Numbered from the stretch's first letter, positions 50,815 to 63,280 are shown. The stretch is DNA of 64,000 nucleotides from Pipra filicauda (GCF_003945595.2 NW_024104084.1:1240001-1304000); one strand, 5' to 3'. The notes: a model not told the origin generated them from the sequence alone. Program-made: numbers and translations.

Positions 50815-50885
50815 AGAGCTTATATAGCATTTTAGAACTTCACAATTTTGTAGGAATAATATCTAATTAATCCTCACAATGGGCG
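50815..50885 (+). repeat. Ancient CORE/MIR- or L3-like fragment
   Basis: GAGAGCTTATATAGCATTTT, AGAACTTCACAATTTTG, CTAATTAATCCTCACAATGG follows the order of an old amniote interspersed repeat (tatagcacttt...aaagcgctttacaaa...attaatcctcacaa). It lies about 300 bp downstream of the CR1 at 50.3 kb but is unrelated to it. Family assignment is uncertain. Confidence 0.5.
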
Positions 50886-52539
50886 CTGAAGATAAAGATT
50901 ACTGTCTAACCCCTTTTTCCTTGGGGTAAACTTAGTGGGGAAGAAGATGATAGGTAATAGACTTTGTAAAAGAGTACAAGGCTGTATCTTTCCACAACGT
51001 GGGTTCACAGTAAGTAGACTTCCCAAATTGCTGTTTTCCTTCTGAGAAAATCAACATCAAGTGACCATTATCACCTTTCATATCTCCATATTGTAATGCA
51101 TAATGGGCTGAGTTTATTTTAAAACTTTTTTATTTGGGGGGAGGGGTGTAAAAGTAAATAATACAAAAGTATTACTAAAAGTTAATAAGTTAAAACTATT
51201 ATTAAAAGTAAATTATACAGAAGCAGAGACAATAAATAGGCACAGGAACTGGACTTGATTTGAATTTGAAAAAGAAAATGACAGCTTTAGGATAAGTATC
51301 TGCTTTAAGCAAAATGCAGACAGGAATAAAAACAGCTTAAAACAGTGAAAATCAAATAATGCTTCTAATAATTACTGTTACCTACTGAAAAGATGCATCA
51401 GTAATAAATTATCTCAAGCTATCATGGATGATATGTTAATATAAATAAGAGATATTTTATTTTCATGTATTCATTTTCTTTGAGCTATATTTTGAGCACT
51501 AAAAATTGTCTTTTATTCTGGAATCAAAACTCCTGTTAAAAAGTTGCTAGGGTCCAGAAGTTGGGGATTTAAGGAAAGCACCATATGTCAGGAGACTGAT
51601 GGTAAAACCCCAAAAGCCAGAAACACTGGCAGTGCTTGTAAGCAGGGCTAGAGGAGGGTTACCTTTAAATACATTATACCCTTATTCAAAGAATTAATGA
51701 GTAGGTTTTTTTTAAGTAGATGACAGGGGAAAAAAAAAACAAAACAAACTCTACGATTGTTCTCAGTGGTGATGGCTCCATTTTATCTCCTTTCATATTT
51801 ACACCATGTAGCACCCAATTCACACTGCAAGAGAGAGAAAGTACAATCTGGCCCAAATTTTCAAATATGCTCAGCACCCAGTGGACCAAAATTTTTTAAT
51901 TATCTCTCTATGTATTCAAAAACATCCTGAGTTTGAAACAGAAGGTTCCTTAAGTAGTGTGATTTCTTGCTTGGTTTCCCTCTCTGCAATTTTTTTATTT
52001 ATTTTTTTTTTTACTCTCAGCATCACGTCTTGAGACTGTTTCTCTGCTGTGATTTAGGAAAGATGCTGCTAAGAAGCAGCAAGCCTTGTTCTCCTCCGCG
52101 CTGTTTCAAACATGTCAGTGTTGCTTAGGCTTGCTACCGATCTACCCAGGAGCATCAGACCCTGGGAGTTCAGACTCATACTGCAAAAGGTTAATGGCTA
52201 CGACCGCCGGAAAGTTTATAGCTGAACTTCTCGTGTCTCTGATCAGCGCTCCCTCTTTAATCAAGTGCCACAGCACAAGGAGGGGAAGGAAGGAAGGAGG
52301 AAAATGCAGTTGGATGAGTTGTCGCTTCTCAACAACACCTCTCTGGTTTGCCTCTTCCAGCTTTGTCCAAGCTGGACATGCTGTGCAAGGAAGTGAGGGG
52401 GTCAAGCTTGCAAGCAAGTGAAAAGCAAATGGGGTTGATGAGGAAGGGAATAAATAACTTGGAGCTGTGGGCTGTGATGCCAGAGGTGGCATGCTGCTTC
52501 CGGCCACTAACAGATGTGGACAGGTGAACCTTTCCACCA

Positions 52540-52690
52540 AATCAATCATCATATTTATTCTAATTGTATCGTAATAGTCCCCCAGGAGCTCAGTTCAAAT
52601 GAGCTTGACATTATTAAAATTTTAATGCCCAGTTTTCATAGCTGAATGAATATTTAAAGGGTATGTCCCAGGCTTAAGTTATGATGATGA
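52540..52690. promoter_or_regulatory. Conserved-element-like block
   Basis: AATCAATCATCATATTTATT, CTAATTGTATCGTAATAG, GAGCTTGACATTATTAAAAT, TGAATGAATATTTAAAGGG: dense TAAT/ATTA words, one retained CpG and no repeat similarity. Ends shortly before an A-rich tract. Confidence 0.25.
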
Positions 52691-52737
52691 AGAAATTAAT
52701 GGAATGTCTTGTTTAATGCTTTGGTACATGTTGATGT

Positions 52738-52784
52738 AAAAAAAAAAAAAAAAGAAAAAAGAAAAGAAAAGAAATAAAAAAAGT
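52738..52784 (+). repeat. A-rich AAAAG-type tract
   Basis: A17 followed by AAAAG and AAATA units; all A with a few G and one T. Confidence 0.9.
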
Positions 52785-54552
52785 GTTTGTTCAGGGTGGA
52801 AAAGAAAGAAAGGCAATGTTTATGCATAATTGGAGTAGGAAAGCATCAGTGATGCATTAGTATCAGACACCAGTTTTTTTGGACAGCTCTCAGCAGAGAG
52901 GAAATATTTAATCATTCAGGAGGGGGGAAGTCAGGGTGTGGTCAAGGACCAGAAGAGAAGTAGCTCCACATGAATGACAGTTCAGAAGTGAATATCTGGG
53001 AGTCTCTGACCACATCCCTCCATAGTAGAATGAGCTTGCTAGCCTTTGTTGGCTGGAACAAACACAGAAAATCACCTTTGTTACCCAACCAGGGTGTTTG
53101 TTTATTGTAAGTACCCAGATCAACTTTGAAGGATGGCATAATTAATCAGCAAAGCTCATAAGTCTGCTAATTATGTTACAGATAATTGTCAAAACATAGG
53201 ACCAGATGATACCAGTTATACATAGATGGGAGTGAGAGGTAGCTCATTTTGCATTGGAGGGTCTGATTCTGTAAGGACTGAAACCAGTAAAGAGAATTGC
53301 ACTAACCTTGAGTTTCTCGAATCTGGAAAGATTGTGGGGTTTTGTTTCATTGATTTTGTTTGGGTCTTTTTTTTTAAAGTGTTCCATGGTTTACCCTATT
53401 CAAGAAATGTTTGGGAATTTTGTTTTCCCTTCTTTTTGAAGGCTCTACTATAATTTGCAAGGTTCCAGCTTGTGTTTATTCATTTGCTGTTAGGAACTGA
53501 GGACTAATTTGAGCAGCTGGATGGGCTTAAAATCACAACCAGTATGCATTTCCTAGCTGTGAAGGAGGACAGAAGAAAAATTTAGTGCTCTAAGTCCTTT
53601 TGCAGAAGATTTTCTTTAAAGGGGTACTATCAAGATTAAGATAGTCTTATTCCTTCTCTGAGTCTTTCCTTGTTTGTTTTCTTTTTTGTAAAATTACTTT
53701 TTATTTTCCAGTTCAGGAGCTGCAGCCCTGATCCAGTGCACAGCTAAGGGGTTTATGATCAGACGAAGTATTCACACATCTACTTTGAGGTGTGATTTCA
53801 AACCAGTTTAGAGAAATCAGTGGATAAGGTTGCATGGCTGCTGGGGTTTTTTCTGCTCAAATGGGACTTGTTTCAGGTTATCTTAAAATAATTAGATTAT
53901 ATTTGTTAATAGAACTGAAAGGAGAGCGCAACCATACCACCTGTATAGGATAGGGATACACCTTGAGAAAGAAACTCTTATCTTTAGAAATGCTGCAGCA
54001 TCTTGCTTGGAATAGGTTTAGATCTGATCCTCCTGGGGTTCAGGACTGAGGTAATGGAGTGCTCTCTGTTATACTGCAGCACACTCACCCCACAGATGAC
54101 TTTAACCCTTGGGAGAAAGGAAATTAGGATAGGAGGAAGAGAGTAAACACATTACCTTTGAAAGCATGACCAGTGGTGGGGGGAAACCACTTCCTGTCTC
54201 AGAGTGGGTCTAGCCCAGTACCAAGGGGTAGCATGGGTACCATGCTTCCAGTCTTAGCCTGGTGATAGCCTTTTTCAGTTCCTGTGGAGGCTGTGTTCTA
54301 AGTCATGCTCTGAGGCTACCTACACATTTAGATCAATGAGAGAGCCTGTATTTCATGGGCCTGGCAGTGGGTGAAAGCAGCTAGTTAATTTACGCTGCTT
54401 ACTCAGTTGTTTGTTAAATGGCAGTGCTGTGGAAAGCATTTCTCCATGGGCAAAAGGGCTGGATGTGGTTCTTATCTTTGTGGCCAGGCATATGAAGCTA
54501 CAAGCACAGAAGGTCTAATCTTCTTGGATGGACAGTGGCCAATCTCTTTTTA

Positions 54553-54620
54553 CAATCAAAGCACCGAAGTCAATGGAGCTTGGCCTTGCCTAAAGTCTGT
54601 AGAGTCAGGCCAAGCAACCA
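54553..54620. repeat. Fragment of ancient repeat with GAAGTCAATGGAG core
   Basis: GAAGTCAATGGAGCTTGGCC is almost exactly the centre of the old sauropsid palindromic repeats, and the following AAAGTCTGTAGAGTCAGGCC fits the outer part. This is the best-preserved core of the type in the window, but boundaries are unclear. Confidence 0.4.
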
Positions 54621-55164
54621 TTAGTGGCAAAGGCAATGTTTGGGTCTTGCTTCAGAAGAAGAGATAAAGCCTAGAGAGTGAAGAGCACATCAGGGAAGTG
54701 CCAATAGCCAGAGGTCATGGGCTCAGGATAAGGAAAAGACGAGACAGATGTTCATCTCTTAGTGGGGGAACAGGGGTTATGTCTGTAATGCCTTCAGGGA
54801 TACATCTGTCTCTCTGGCCTCACGTCTGTGCCGAAGAGTCCTCTGGGCTCTATGTGCCCATGACGTGTCCCATATGCAGAGAACACCCTACCTTCCCAAC
54901 AGACAGCAACAGACTAACACTGAGAGCATCTGTGAGAAAACTCAGATGTGGGGTCTGAGGGCAGGCTTTCACCTAGGCACTGCAGGCAGAGACAGACCTA
55001 CAAGCACAAACGCCTGAGCTAAGCACACACTGCAAAACTGAACCAGGACCCTCAGCACACGTTCTCATCACTCGTTTAAGTTCTGTGATGCCTTCTGTGT
55101 GCATTAACTTATTAGCCATTCTCAGTAGTCTAAGGCTTCATGCCAGTTAGCCTAAGGCTGTCTT

Positions 55165-55435
55165 GGTCGGTGAAGAACAAGGGGAAATGGCCTAAGTTAT
55201 GACAAGAGAGGTTTTGGATGTTAGGAAAAATTTCTTCCCCAAAAGGGCAGTCAAGGACTGAAACAAGCTGCCAAGGGAAATGGGGGACTCACCATCCCTA
55301 AACAGGTTCAAAAAACTTATAGATGTAGCAGTTCGGGACATGGTTTAGTGGTGCACTTGGCAGTGCCGTGTTAACAGCTGACTTGGTGATCTTAGAGATC
55401 TTTTCCAACATTAACAATTCTCTGATTCTATGGCT
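55165..55435 (+). mobile_element. CR1 LINE, 3' end fragment
   Basis: Blocks typical of CR1 follow each other: AAGGGGAAATGGCCTAAGTT, GAGAGGTTTTGGATGTTAGG, AAAAATTTCTTCCCC, ACATGGTTTAGTGGTGCACT, TGGCAGTGCCGTGTTAACAG, TTGGTGATCTTAGAGATCTT, TTCCAACATTAACAATTCTC, TGATTCTATGG. It is 5' truncated, in the sense strand of the host gene and moderately diverged. This is a different CR1 subtype from the copy at 34.3 kb. Confidence 0.92.
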
Positions 55436-56259
55436 ATGCTCTTGCTCTGTCCTGAAGGAGTTTGGTATCAAAATATCTAGAGAATGAGGTTGCTTTCTAC
55501 TCAATGCATGTGGAGTCAGCTAATAGAAAAAGTTAGGAATTGAGAAGAATGATTTTAGATAAAAGGTGTTTGGGGCACATTTTAAAATTGGATGTAAATT
55601 ATCTCGAAATAAACTCAAGAGGGAAATTAGAAGAAAGATGAGATTGTGGAAAAGCTTATCCCTACTGATATTAGGGAAGAAGGGGGGAAAGGACAAAAAA
55701 AGATTGACTTAGTTTTGTATTAGAATTTGATGTGTTTATGAACAGAATTTCACATTGTGGTTGCTCATGGTAGCAGCAGGGAACTGGATTTAATGAGCAG
55801 AATGTCCATTCAAGAGTTATACCTCTGCTGTCAGGATACATAGACAAATAGACCCTTTTATATAGCTTAGAACAAACAGTGGGCCAGTCCTGAGACTCTT
55901 TACTTGCTGGAGCGTACTCACTAAATGTCCTAGGACTTCTCACATGCATAAGGGGTCTTGGACTACAGACTCATTTCCCAAGGTAAAGTCGTCATCCAGA
56001 AGACCCCCTTCTTTTCAAGGGAGGAAAGGTCAAGTACATGAGCCAAGCAAGATCGATGAGTGCAATAAATACCCATCTGGATGATCAGGGCACCAGTACC
56101 TCAGGTCACTGAGGTACTGTGTGTGAGGAGGCACAGTGAATATAGACCTTTCAAATATCATTTTTACTGTGTGACTGCCCAAAGCTTTAAGGGGATCTCC
56201 TGCTGTCTCCTTCACATGCAGATTTGCACAGGAAACAATATTCATAAGATATAAATACT

Positions 56260-56280
56260 AAAAAAAAAAAAAAAAAAAAA
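56260..56280 (+). repeat. A21 homopolymer
   Basis: Pure A run. Upstream sequence shows no recognisable SINE or retrocopy body, so a retroposon tail is possible but not supported. Confidence 0.9.
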
Positions 56281-57540
56281 GGCAGTGTTGTCTCTCTTGT
56301 TTTGGAAAATGATTCTTTGTTCCAAACATCCTGTGCTTTGTCCTCAAACCAGCTGAGGACTGAGTTCTCCCTTTACCCTTTCCCACATCATTTAAAACCA
56401 GAGCTACTGTAAGGTTGAACACTACATGCTCAGCTATCCTGGGGACAAACTCAGAGTTATTTGTACTGGAAAGGTTCTGTTTGGCTATTGACAAGATAAG
56501 CAGTTTCTTCAAACTCAAGCCTAAACTATGGGGAGTTCTATGGGGAGAGAGTTTTGTATTTGAAGCCACAGGCTTGTGCATGTGAATCTAAACTGAACTG
56601 AAGCCCTCTCTAGGTTCATCTATACGCAGGAGAAAAGGAGAAAGATGAATCAATAGTTAGACAGATGGATTACGATGTGGTTTATATGATATATAGAAAA
56701 TGCCCTCAGAGTGCAGGGATGGCCGGTAGCAATCATTCTCAGGGGTAGGCACCAGAGCATGGACTGATTTGTAAAGGTCAGACCCTTCAATGTGTTTTTT
56801 TCTTTTTCATATCTCGCACATTCCTGTTTCAGGTCTTCTCATCTGTTTGTGTACACATCTGTGACACATATCTCATCAGGCAGGGAAGTGGGTGATGGGG
56901 AGGAATTAAGAGTCCTTTACCCAGACAAGGTTTGAGATTGTCATTTCAGATGTGTTGTATTACTAATGAGTAATTCTCACAAGGCAAACCAATATGATTT
57001 GTTTCTTTTTTTACTAAACTTTTTAAAATATTTCCTTTTCCTAGTCTTTCATTTTAATCCAACATTGTACCAATCTGTAGTGCCCATGGTAAGTGTAGTT
57101 AATGTGTAATTACATGGCAATACATGCAAACACAGCACTTACCTCTATTCCCATAGAAGCAGGTTTTTGCTCTATGAACTACAGCTGAATTATACAGATA
57201 CGGGGGCTGGTCGTGCAGCTAACCTGTGTTGAAGCAGCCTTCCTTATTCTGTAACATTCAGAGAAATTTCCCTGAACCTGAGCCTTGACTTCGTGGTTTT
57301 TCTTCAGAGAGAGGAGATTGCTTTGGATTCACGCTTATGGCTATCTAGTTTAGATCACTGTAATTCAATTATGTCACTCAGAATCAGGTATGGAGTGATT
57401 TACTTGAATTTTGCAATTACACATACACAATTCAATTGTAGATGATTTTCTTGGCCTTTCCAACTTTGACACTAATATACTTTGCATTTCCTTAGGGCCC
57501 TCGATCAGGGCAGATTTTGTTCAATGCTTTAAAAATTATG

Positions 57541-57625
57541 ACCCAGTCCTACAAACACATTCCTGCCAATACCTTTACTCACATAAATTGCTGTATTGAA
57601 TTCAGAGGAATTACTATTGTGTTCT
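57541..57625. repeat. Decayed palindromic ancient repeat
   Basis: The order CCAGTCCTACAAACACAT, ACCTTTACTCACATAAAT, TATTGAATTCAGAGGAATTA, CTATTGTGTT is close to a known amniote palindromic repeat built around TTGACTTCAATGGGA with 'cctgcaaacact' at both outer ends. The centre GAATTC is itself self-complementary. No family name can be given with confidence. Confidence 0.45.
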
Positions 57626-58157
57626 TGGCACATTTGAAAACAGGCTCATGGCAGACTCAGTCGGCAGAAGTGATAAAATGAAATTCCTCTTAGTGCTTTG
57701 TGGAGAGATTTTAAACATAGTACACAGGTTTTCTGGAAATTTCAGAGCAGTTCATACCTCCAATTAACATCTGAGCTATGCCATGAGATTGTCAAGAACC
57801 GCATAACATTTTTAGGAAGGAAGTTGCTCTGGGATGGGGTTTGTTTTCCAATAGGCTAACCAGCATCTATAGAGATGCAGTAGTGCCCAACAAGCATTTG
57901 CTAAGATCTCCTAACTCACATCAGCATCCTATTCTTCATGATTAGGTCACAGCATTGATTTAGGGGGCTGCTGCCTGAAAAATACCAAACACAACAGAAC
58001 ATCAGTGAGCAAAAAGAGTTTGTCATTTGCCCCCATAATGTTCACGTAATTCAGGTGTAGAAAAAACTGGATGATTGTTCCCTTTTCTATTTAACACTAG
58101 ACTTTAGATACATTTTTTTTTCATCAGCCACCTTCATGGTACATTATGGTAACTTTA

Positions 58158-58235
58158 CCTTTATTGTAGAGAAGAAAGAGCTAAGAAAGAGGTAATGATG
58201 TGTCCAAAGTCACCCAGAAGGCCAGTGGAGTAGCA
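58158..58235 (+). repeat. MIR/CORE-like tail
   Basis: AGCTAAGAAAGAGGTAATGA, TGTGTCCAAAGTCACCCAGA, AGGCCAGTGGAGTAGCACC matches the well-known string found in MIR/L2/L3-type tails (gaggttaagtgacttgcccaaggtcacccag...gccagtggcagagcc). It is an old fossil with no coding content. Confidence 0.6.
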
Positions 58236-59296
58236 CCTCTACTTTTTACACTTTTTGGGAACTTCAGGAAATATGGACAGCAGAATTTCTTTCATCACAG
58301 ATTTTTATACAAATCAAAGACCCATTCTGTTCTCAGGGAGAATTCAAATTTTTTAAGACCTCTAAGGAGTGGTGGAAAGGCTATTCGTTATTATCCAAAT
58401 GATTACCAGGATCATCTTCTATAGTTTTATAGAACATATAAGTTCTAGAATAACCTTTTTTCTCCTGAAATTTTGTAATCCTTAAGCATAATCAGCAGAT
58501 TATCTCCGGTATAGCTTTCTTCTGCTTGGATATACTCTTTCTAACCATAACTGACATTTCAGTGATCTTCAGTACTCTCCTTATCTCCTCACCTTTCCTT
58601 CCCATCTCAGATCACATTTTAAGCTATTCAGTATATCTCCATGCTTTTTGATTTTTTTTTTTCCTTTTCCTCTTTTTTTAATCTCTGCATTTGTCCATTC
58701 CCAAGCCTGGTAGAGTCTTAGTCTTGGCTAGAAACACCAGATATATTAATGAGCAATGAAAAACGGAGTGAGAAAAGAAAGAAAGGACTAGTAGGAACAG
58801 TGAGAAGAAGAAAGATGGAGACGGTGAGAAATCAGCTGTCTCTACTTCACACTCTTCTTTCCCAGGTGATCCTTCTACCTCCTCTAAATTAATATCAAAG
58901 CCAGAGGGAGAAGAAGAGGGTTGGTGGGGGAGAAAACGACAACCTTAGGAAAAGAAAAATCATGATGCAGAAAAGCGTCTGTCCCCTGTCTAATTCCTGC
59001 AGTGGCCTGTAGCTGATGGTGCTGAGAAAAATACAGCAGCAAGCTCTGACATTTCATTTCTGTGGAGAATTGAAAAAGGGCTTGCTATAATTCATCGCTT
59101 CTTGTAACTCAAACCCTTTTTGACAGGAGTACCTGCGCTGTCTTTTAACAGTGGCACCACAGTGGCTGTAATTGGACATGAAAAATGATGTTGTGTTTCT
59201 ACTTGCTGGGAGAATTGGAGTGGGGGTAGGTGGGGCAGTGGCAATTTGGTGTGAGATGGTGATATCTGGCATGATTTGAATGGGTTGGTTTTAGGG

Positions 59297-59311
59297 AAAA
59301 AAAAAAAAAAA
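59297..59311 (+). repeat. A15 homopolymer
   Basis: Pure A run between TTAGGG and GGAAGAAAAAACC. Confidence 0.85.
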
Positions 59312-60643
59312 GGAAGAAAAAACCAAATTGAAGGGTATGAAGTGTAACAAGTAGGATCATCTTGTCCAAGGTATGCAAAAGTGATAGTAAAGGCGGTTTT
59401 CAGCAGAGATGAATGTGTAAAGTATCAAAGTAAAATGAGAAGTGTGATGCATGTGAAGTTCTGACTTCTCCATAAACCCAAACATTTATGGCACTTGTGG
59501 GAAAAGGACATACAACCCCCCCTTCCTGAAAGGGACTGATTCACAGCTGCAGTGGTACCCAGTACCCATAGTTCCTAGTACAGATGTGGAGCATGAGTAA
59601 CAGGCTTTTCCTGAGTCCACACTGGGAACACAATTGTGAATAAACCCCTGTTTTGCCACCTGCTTGCCACCTCTTGGAAAACTGGGTCTGTCATATGTAA
59701 CCAAACACCTAAATTATTTTTTTTGGCACTTGCCTAAACCTCTTTGTGCCCCAGTGGCTCTCAGCACATCTTTGCTACAAAATTGCTGTTGAGGGAGGCA
59801 CTTCAAAGCAAATATTTGACCAAACAAGATTTTGAAAAATTAATGAGGATACACATTGTCCTTATTTATAATGGTTTCATACCTATTGAGCATTCTGGTT
59901 CCTCAAAGTCAGGCATCTTCATGTTATGTAGACAATAAAAAATTTTAGTCAAGTCCTAAAGATTGAGAGAGAGGCTAAAGAGGAGATAAACACTTTCTGG
60001 GTTAACTAATGGTAAAACAGTATCCTTCTTTTGCAGTGGCAGCCCAATAGGAATGATACCGAATAGGGAACCATGATCATATTTCAAAGGAGAGCACAGA
60101 GAGGGTCCATGGGCAGAGGAAAGAGTGACCGCTGAATGAACAGAAGTGTAGCACATCCTAGAGGAAAGCCTAACAGATTACATCCACTCCATCTGTTAGA
60201 TCAAATGCTGGCTTAGCCTGCCCAGTTCTTTTCTCATGTTGCCAAACCTCTTTTGAAGTCTTCTATAGGCAGGGTGCAACAAAAATCTTACAGCCACATC
60301 TGTAATTCCAATGATCCCATGTGGACTTCCGTGGTATAATTCAGATTTGCTGCCTGATTTCTTCTATCATACTCGCAGGGTACATCATGACAGGACAGAT
60401 ATTAAAGATGTCCATTTCAGTATTCCCCCAAAAACTCTGCAGAAGGCTGCTTTGGTTTCATTTCATTAAACCCATGGCAATTTCCAGATGAAGAATATAC
60501 AGGGAGCTTGAAGCTCTAAATTCCCTTCTCCTCAAGAAGGCATTTTCCCAGACTGGGAAAGCTACATCTTTCTACCATTTTATTTCCCCACTTAGCCTTT
60601 TTCTGGTCCCTGTGGCAGCTCCTTGCTCCCGGAGTGTCTGTGT

Positions 60644-60668
60644 AAAAAAAAAAAAAAAAAAAAAAAAA
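60644..60668 (+). repeat. A25 homopolymer
   Basis: The longest A run in the window, following CCCGGAGTGTCTGTGT. No retroposed gene body or target-site duplication could be identified by eye. Confidence 0.9.
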
Positions 60669-60963
60669 TTTCCATAGATGGAGAGAGGAAACTTAATTAT
60701 TTTCCTCTCAGTGTTTCTCCCTATAATTGGTGTCTTTCATGTCAAGATGATCTCAATTTGTATTATGGGCTCTGTGCAGGCAGCACTTTCTCTCTGGTCT
60801 GTAAAGAAATTGTCAAGTGTATAAATCATAGTGTACATTAAATTACACTAGACTTTTACTTATTAATTCCCCCAGTTTTTAGTTCCTTTGTTGGATGCTC
60901 ATTCCCTTCCTCTTTTTTTTTTTCCCTCTTGGGGATTGTCTTCTTTTTCATATGCCCCAATCC

Positions 60964-61038
60964 AAAAGAAACCCAAAAAAACCCCAAAAAACCAAACCAA
61001 ACCAAAAACAATCAAACAAACCAACCTCCCCCCCAAAA
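60964..61038 (+). repeat. A/C-rich low-complexity tract
   Basis: Repeats of CCAAA, CAAAC and AAACC words, ending in C7. Almost no G or T in 75 bp. Confidence 0.85.
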
Positions 61039-61150
61039 TTTTGTGTCCTTTAATTTTTGCCAAAAAATCTGATGATCTTCTCTGCCTTTTGCAGGCTGAT
61101 CACATCCAACTCAACAAGTGGGAAGAGCTCTGTCTTGCTTTTCTAAAGAT

Positions 61151-61200
61151 TGGCTCCAGAGCTTACTCGAGTTCAGTGGGAATTTTCATAGACTTTAACA
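61151..61200. repeat. Possible fragment of ancient repeat
   Basis: GAGCTTACTCGAGTTCAGTG, GGAATTTTCATAGACTTTAA resembles, weakly, the 'ttactcag ... ttgacttcaatgggagttttg' family. Too decayed for a firm call. Confidence 0.25.
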
Positions 61201-62994
61201 TTCTTCAGATAAGCCCCTATGTTGGTAGATTTATGGGGTGTTCTGCGTCACAAGGCTGTGTCCATTTTGGATTCATGACCTTGTCTCTCAAGGTCTGTGT
61301 GCTGCACATCTATAAATTCCTGTCTACCATGACTCCTGCTGGCTGCTTGGAATGCAGGTTCTGGCTGCCGTGGAGTGAGCACCAGGGGCCTCTGACCACC
61401 CTCCTCTGACCACAGGAGTTAGATTAGCTATCAGGACCACATTAGGAACCCATAATATTTAACAGGAGTGCAAGTGTCAAAAGTCAGATCTTGGTATGTG
61501 GACAGTGTCAACACCAACCTGCTACAAACACAAACCAGTCACAGAGGTTGAGTAGCTGAGGGAAGTAACGGGGCAATTTGGTTTCATTATCCTGCACATG
61601 AGAGCCAAGATGGGGTTTATCTGGCATAAGTCCAATAAAGGTGAAAGTCACCTAGATGCACAGACTATCTTTGTGATCACCAGAGAGGAACAGGCACTTC
61701 AGAAGACCATACATCCTTTTCATTTCAGACGCCAGCTTAAGAGTGGCTTAAAATTACAGTTTTTGTACGTTTGGAGTTACATGACATAAATTACCCTCCT
61801 CATCTCTGTGATGTCAGATCTTTAAATGTCTGTAATAGCTAACTGCTTACATGTTACAGGAGCCCTATGGCAGGATGTCTGTCCTGCTGCTGCTAAATAT
61901 ATTGCCTCTGGCCCTGCTAATATCTTGTGATACCTATGTGAGTGATGGGTCTTTATAGCTGCAGAAGCAGGGGCTGATACAAGCTTTATCTGGTACCAGA
62001 TCCTCTGTTGGTTTTAGTAGAGCAGAAACTGCTCAGTAGTGTCTGGAACCACTGATCCTTCTCTCCCAGAGTGTGAGTCTAACTGTAGTCAGTTTATGGA
62101 TAAGTACATTTTCCTCCAGAGACAACAGTGCAGCAGGATCTGCTAGGGTTTTCATCATCTTAACCTACTTGTCAGCCAGCTTGATAACTTGTTATTACTA
62201 AATATGTGTGCAGAGCAATTAGAATAAATCCAAGTTATTATGAACTACTTTCAAAAAAAAAAAATAAAGAAAAAATTTTAAAAAGAGGGAATTAAGGGGG
62301 GCGGGGGGGGGGGAGGAAGAGTAAAACTAATGGCCTTGCTACCCAACTGTGATTAGCCACAAATAAGGAATGACTAGTATCCCCTGAAGGCACCCTGTGA
62401 CATTCATCAGCCAATTTGTGATCCAACTTTATTTGGGAAGACATATGTTGGGAGATTCCTATTGTCTTCTGACCTTCTGCTCCTTGTGATACTTGTTTGA
62501 ACTTGTACTTTGTTGGTTGAAAAATCAAAAAGATATTTTCATTCCACTCAGACATGGTCACACATAGAAAGACATTTTGAATAGTCCTTCTGCACAGCGT
62601 ATGTGACAAGGAGTAAGAGGCAAATAAGAGTTTTCAGATTAAAATCTCAGCTGGTTCTGATCCAATCTGCATCTCTGGCTACTGACAGGAGGGGTACAGC
62701 CTCACCCCTGCTAATCAGACACCCACATCATGTAGGCACTGCCAATGAAGTCCATTGTAGACATCTGTTGCCCTCCTGAGAGTGAGCAGCTCTGGGGATA
62801 GTGATGGTCCCTGATGCTTTTGTTGACTGCCAAAGGGATAATTTTGATAACAGAAGTCCTATTCACAGCACAGTGGCAAGGTTTTTATGCTTATTTATAT
62901 TCTGATGTGAGAAAGGAAGAACATACCTGAAAAAGTAACAGAGGGAGAAATTTTATATATACTGTCCTCTACTCCACCAAAAAATCACAGTATC
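61201..62994. other. Intron, nothing recognised besides A- and G-runs
   Basis: Unique sequence with A-rich runs at 62251-62285 and the G-rich run at 62296-62313. No exon found between here and the CELF exon. Confidence 0.5.
62296..62313 (+). repeat. G-rich run with potential quadruplex
   Basis: GGGGGGC followed by G11 and AGGAAGAG. Preceded by A-rich tracts at 62251-62285. Confidence 0.9.
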
Positions 62995-63100
62995 CAGCAC
63001 TCCTGCAGCATGTAGACAAATCAGATTCAAACCCCACTCCCCAAATGTGAAATGGAGTCTGCTATGTTACAGGTGACTATCCAACTGAGCTAACAGTAGA
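62995..63100 (-). mobile_element. tRNA-derived SINE-like unit (old)
   Basis: Read on the minus strand, a perfect polymerase III A box TAGCTCAGTTGG (63092-63081) is followed by a near-consensus B box GGTTTGAATCT. The distance from the start of A to the end of B is about 70 nt, as in tRNAs with a long variable arm. The tRNA fold itself is not maintained in the anticodon region and no CCA-ready acceptor stem is evident, so this is not a working tRNA gene. I infer a relic of a tRNA-derived SINE; I cannot name the family. Confidence 0.5.
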
Positions 63101-63280
63101 AGTGGAATTCACTTTTCAATTTTCTTTTCATCATGCCAACCTCAAGATATCTTTACAATTAAAGTCTCACTGATCCTGATATTCTGACAAGGCACTTCTA
63201 CTCTCACATAGTAGTGTTTCCAGAAGAAACTATTAGAAATTTTAAAAGTTATGTTTAAAATTTCATGACCTGTGTGAAAT

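Larger units (their letters stand above)
50886..55164. other. AT-rich intron between the second and third CR1
   Basis: 50900-51560 is AT-rich with repeated AAAAGT(A)ATTA words near 51150-51225. The blocks at 52540-52690 and 52738-52784 are listed separately, as is the repeat core near 54.6 kb. No gene recognised. Confidence 0.5.
55436..60643. other. Intron after the third CR1
   Basis: Unique sequence apart from the A21 and A15 runs, the palindromic repeat at 57.5 kb and the MIR-like tail at 58.2 kb. A purine-rich stretch lies at about 58760-58960. No gene recognised. Confidence 0.5.

Noticed and set aside
56200..56280. Retrocopy tail suggested by A21 after AATATTCATAAGATATAAATA
   Set aside because: No gene-like or SINE-like body upstream and no flanking target-site duplication seen.
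60888..61409. 173-codon plus-strand frame
   Set aside because: It runs through an A/C-rich low-complexity tract (KKPKKTPKNQTK) and an old repeat fragment; no coding character.
63081..63092. Functional tRNA gene on the minus strand
   Set aside because: A and B boxes are present but no anticodon arm or acceptor stem pairs properly.
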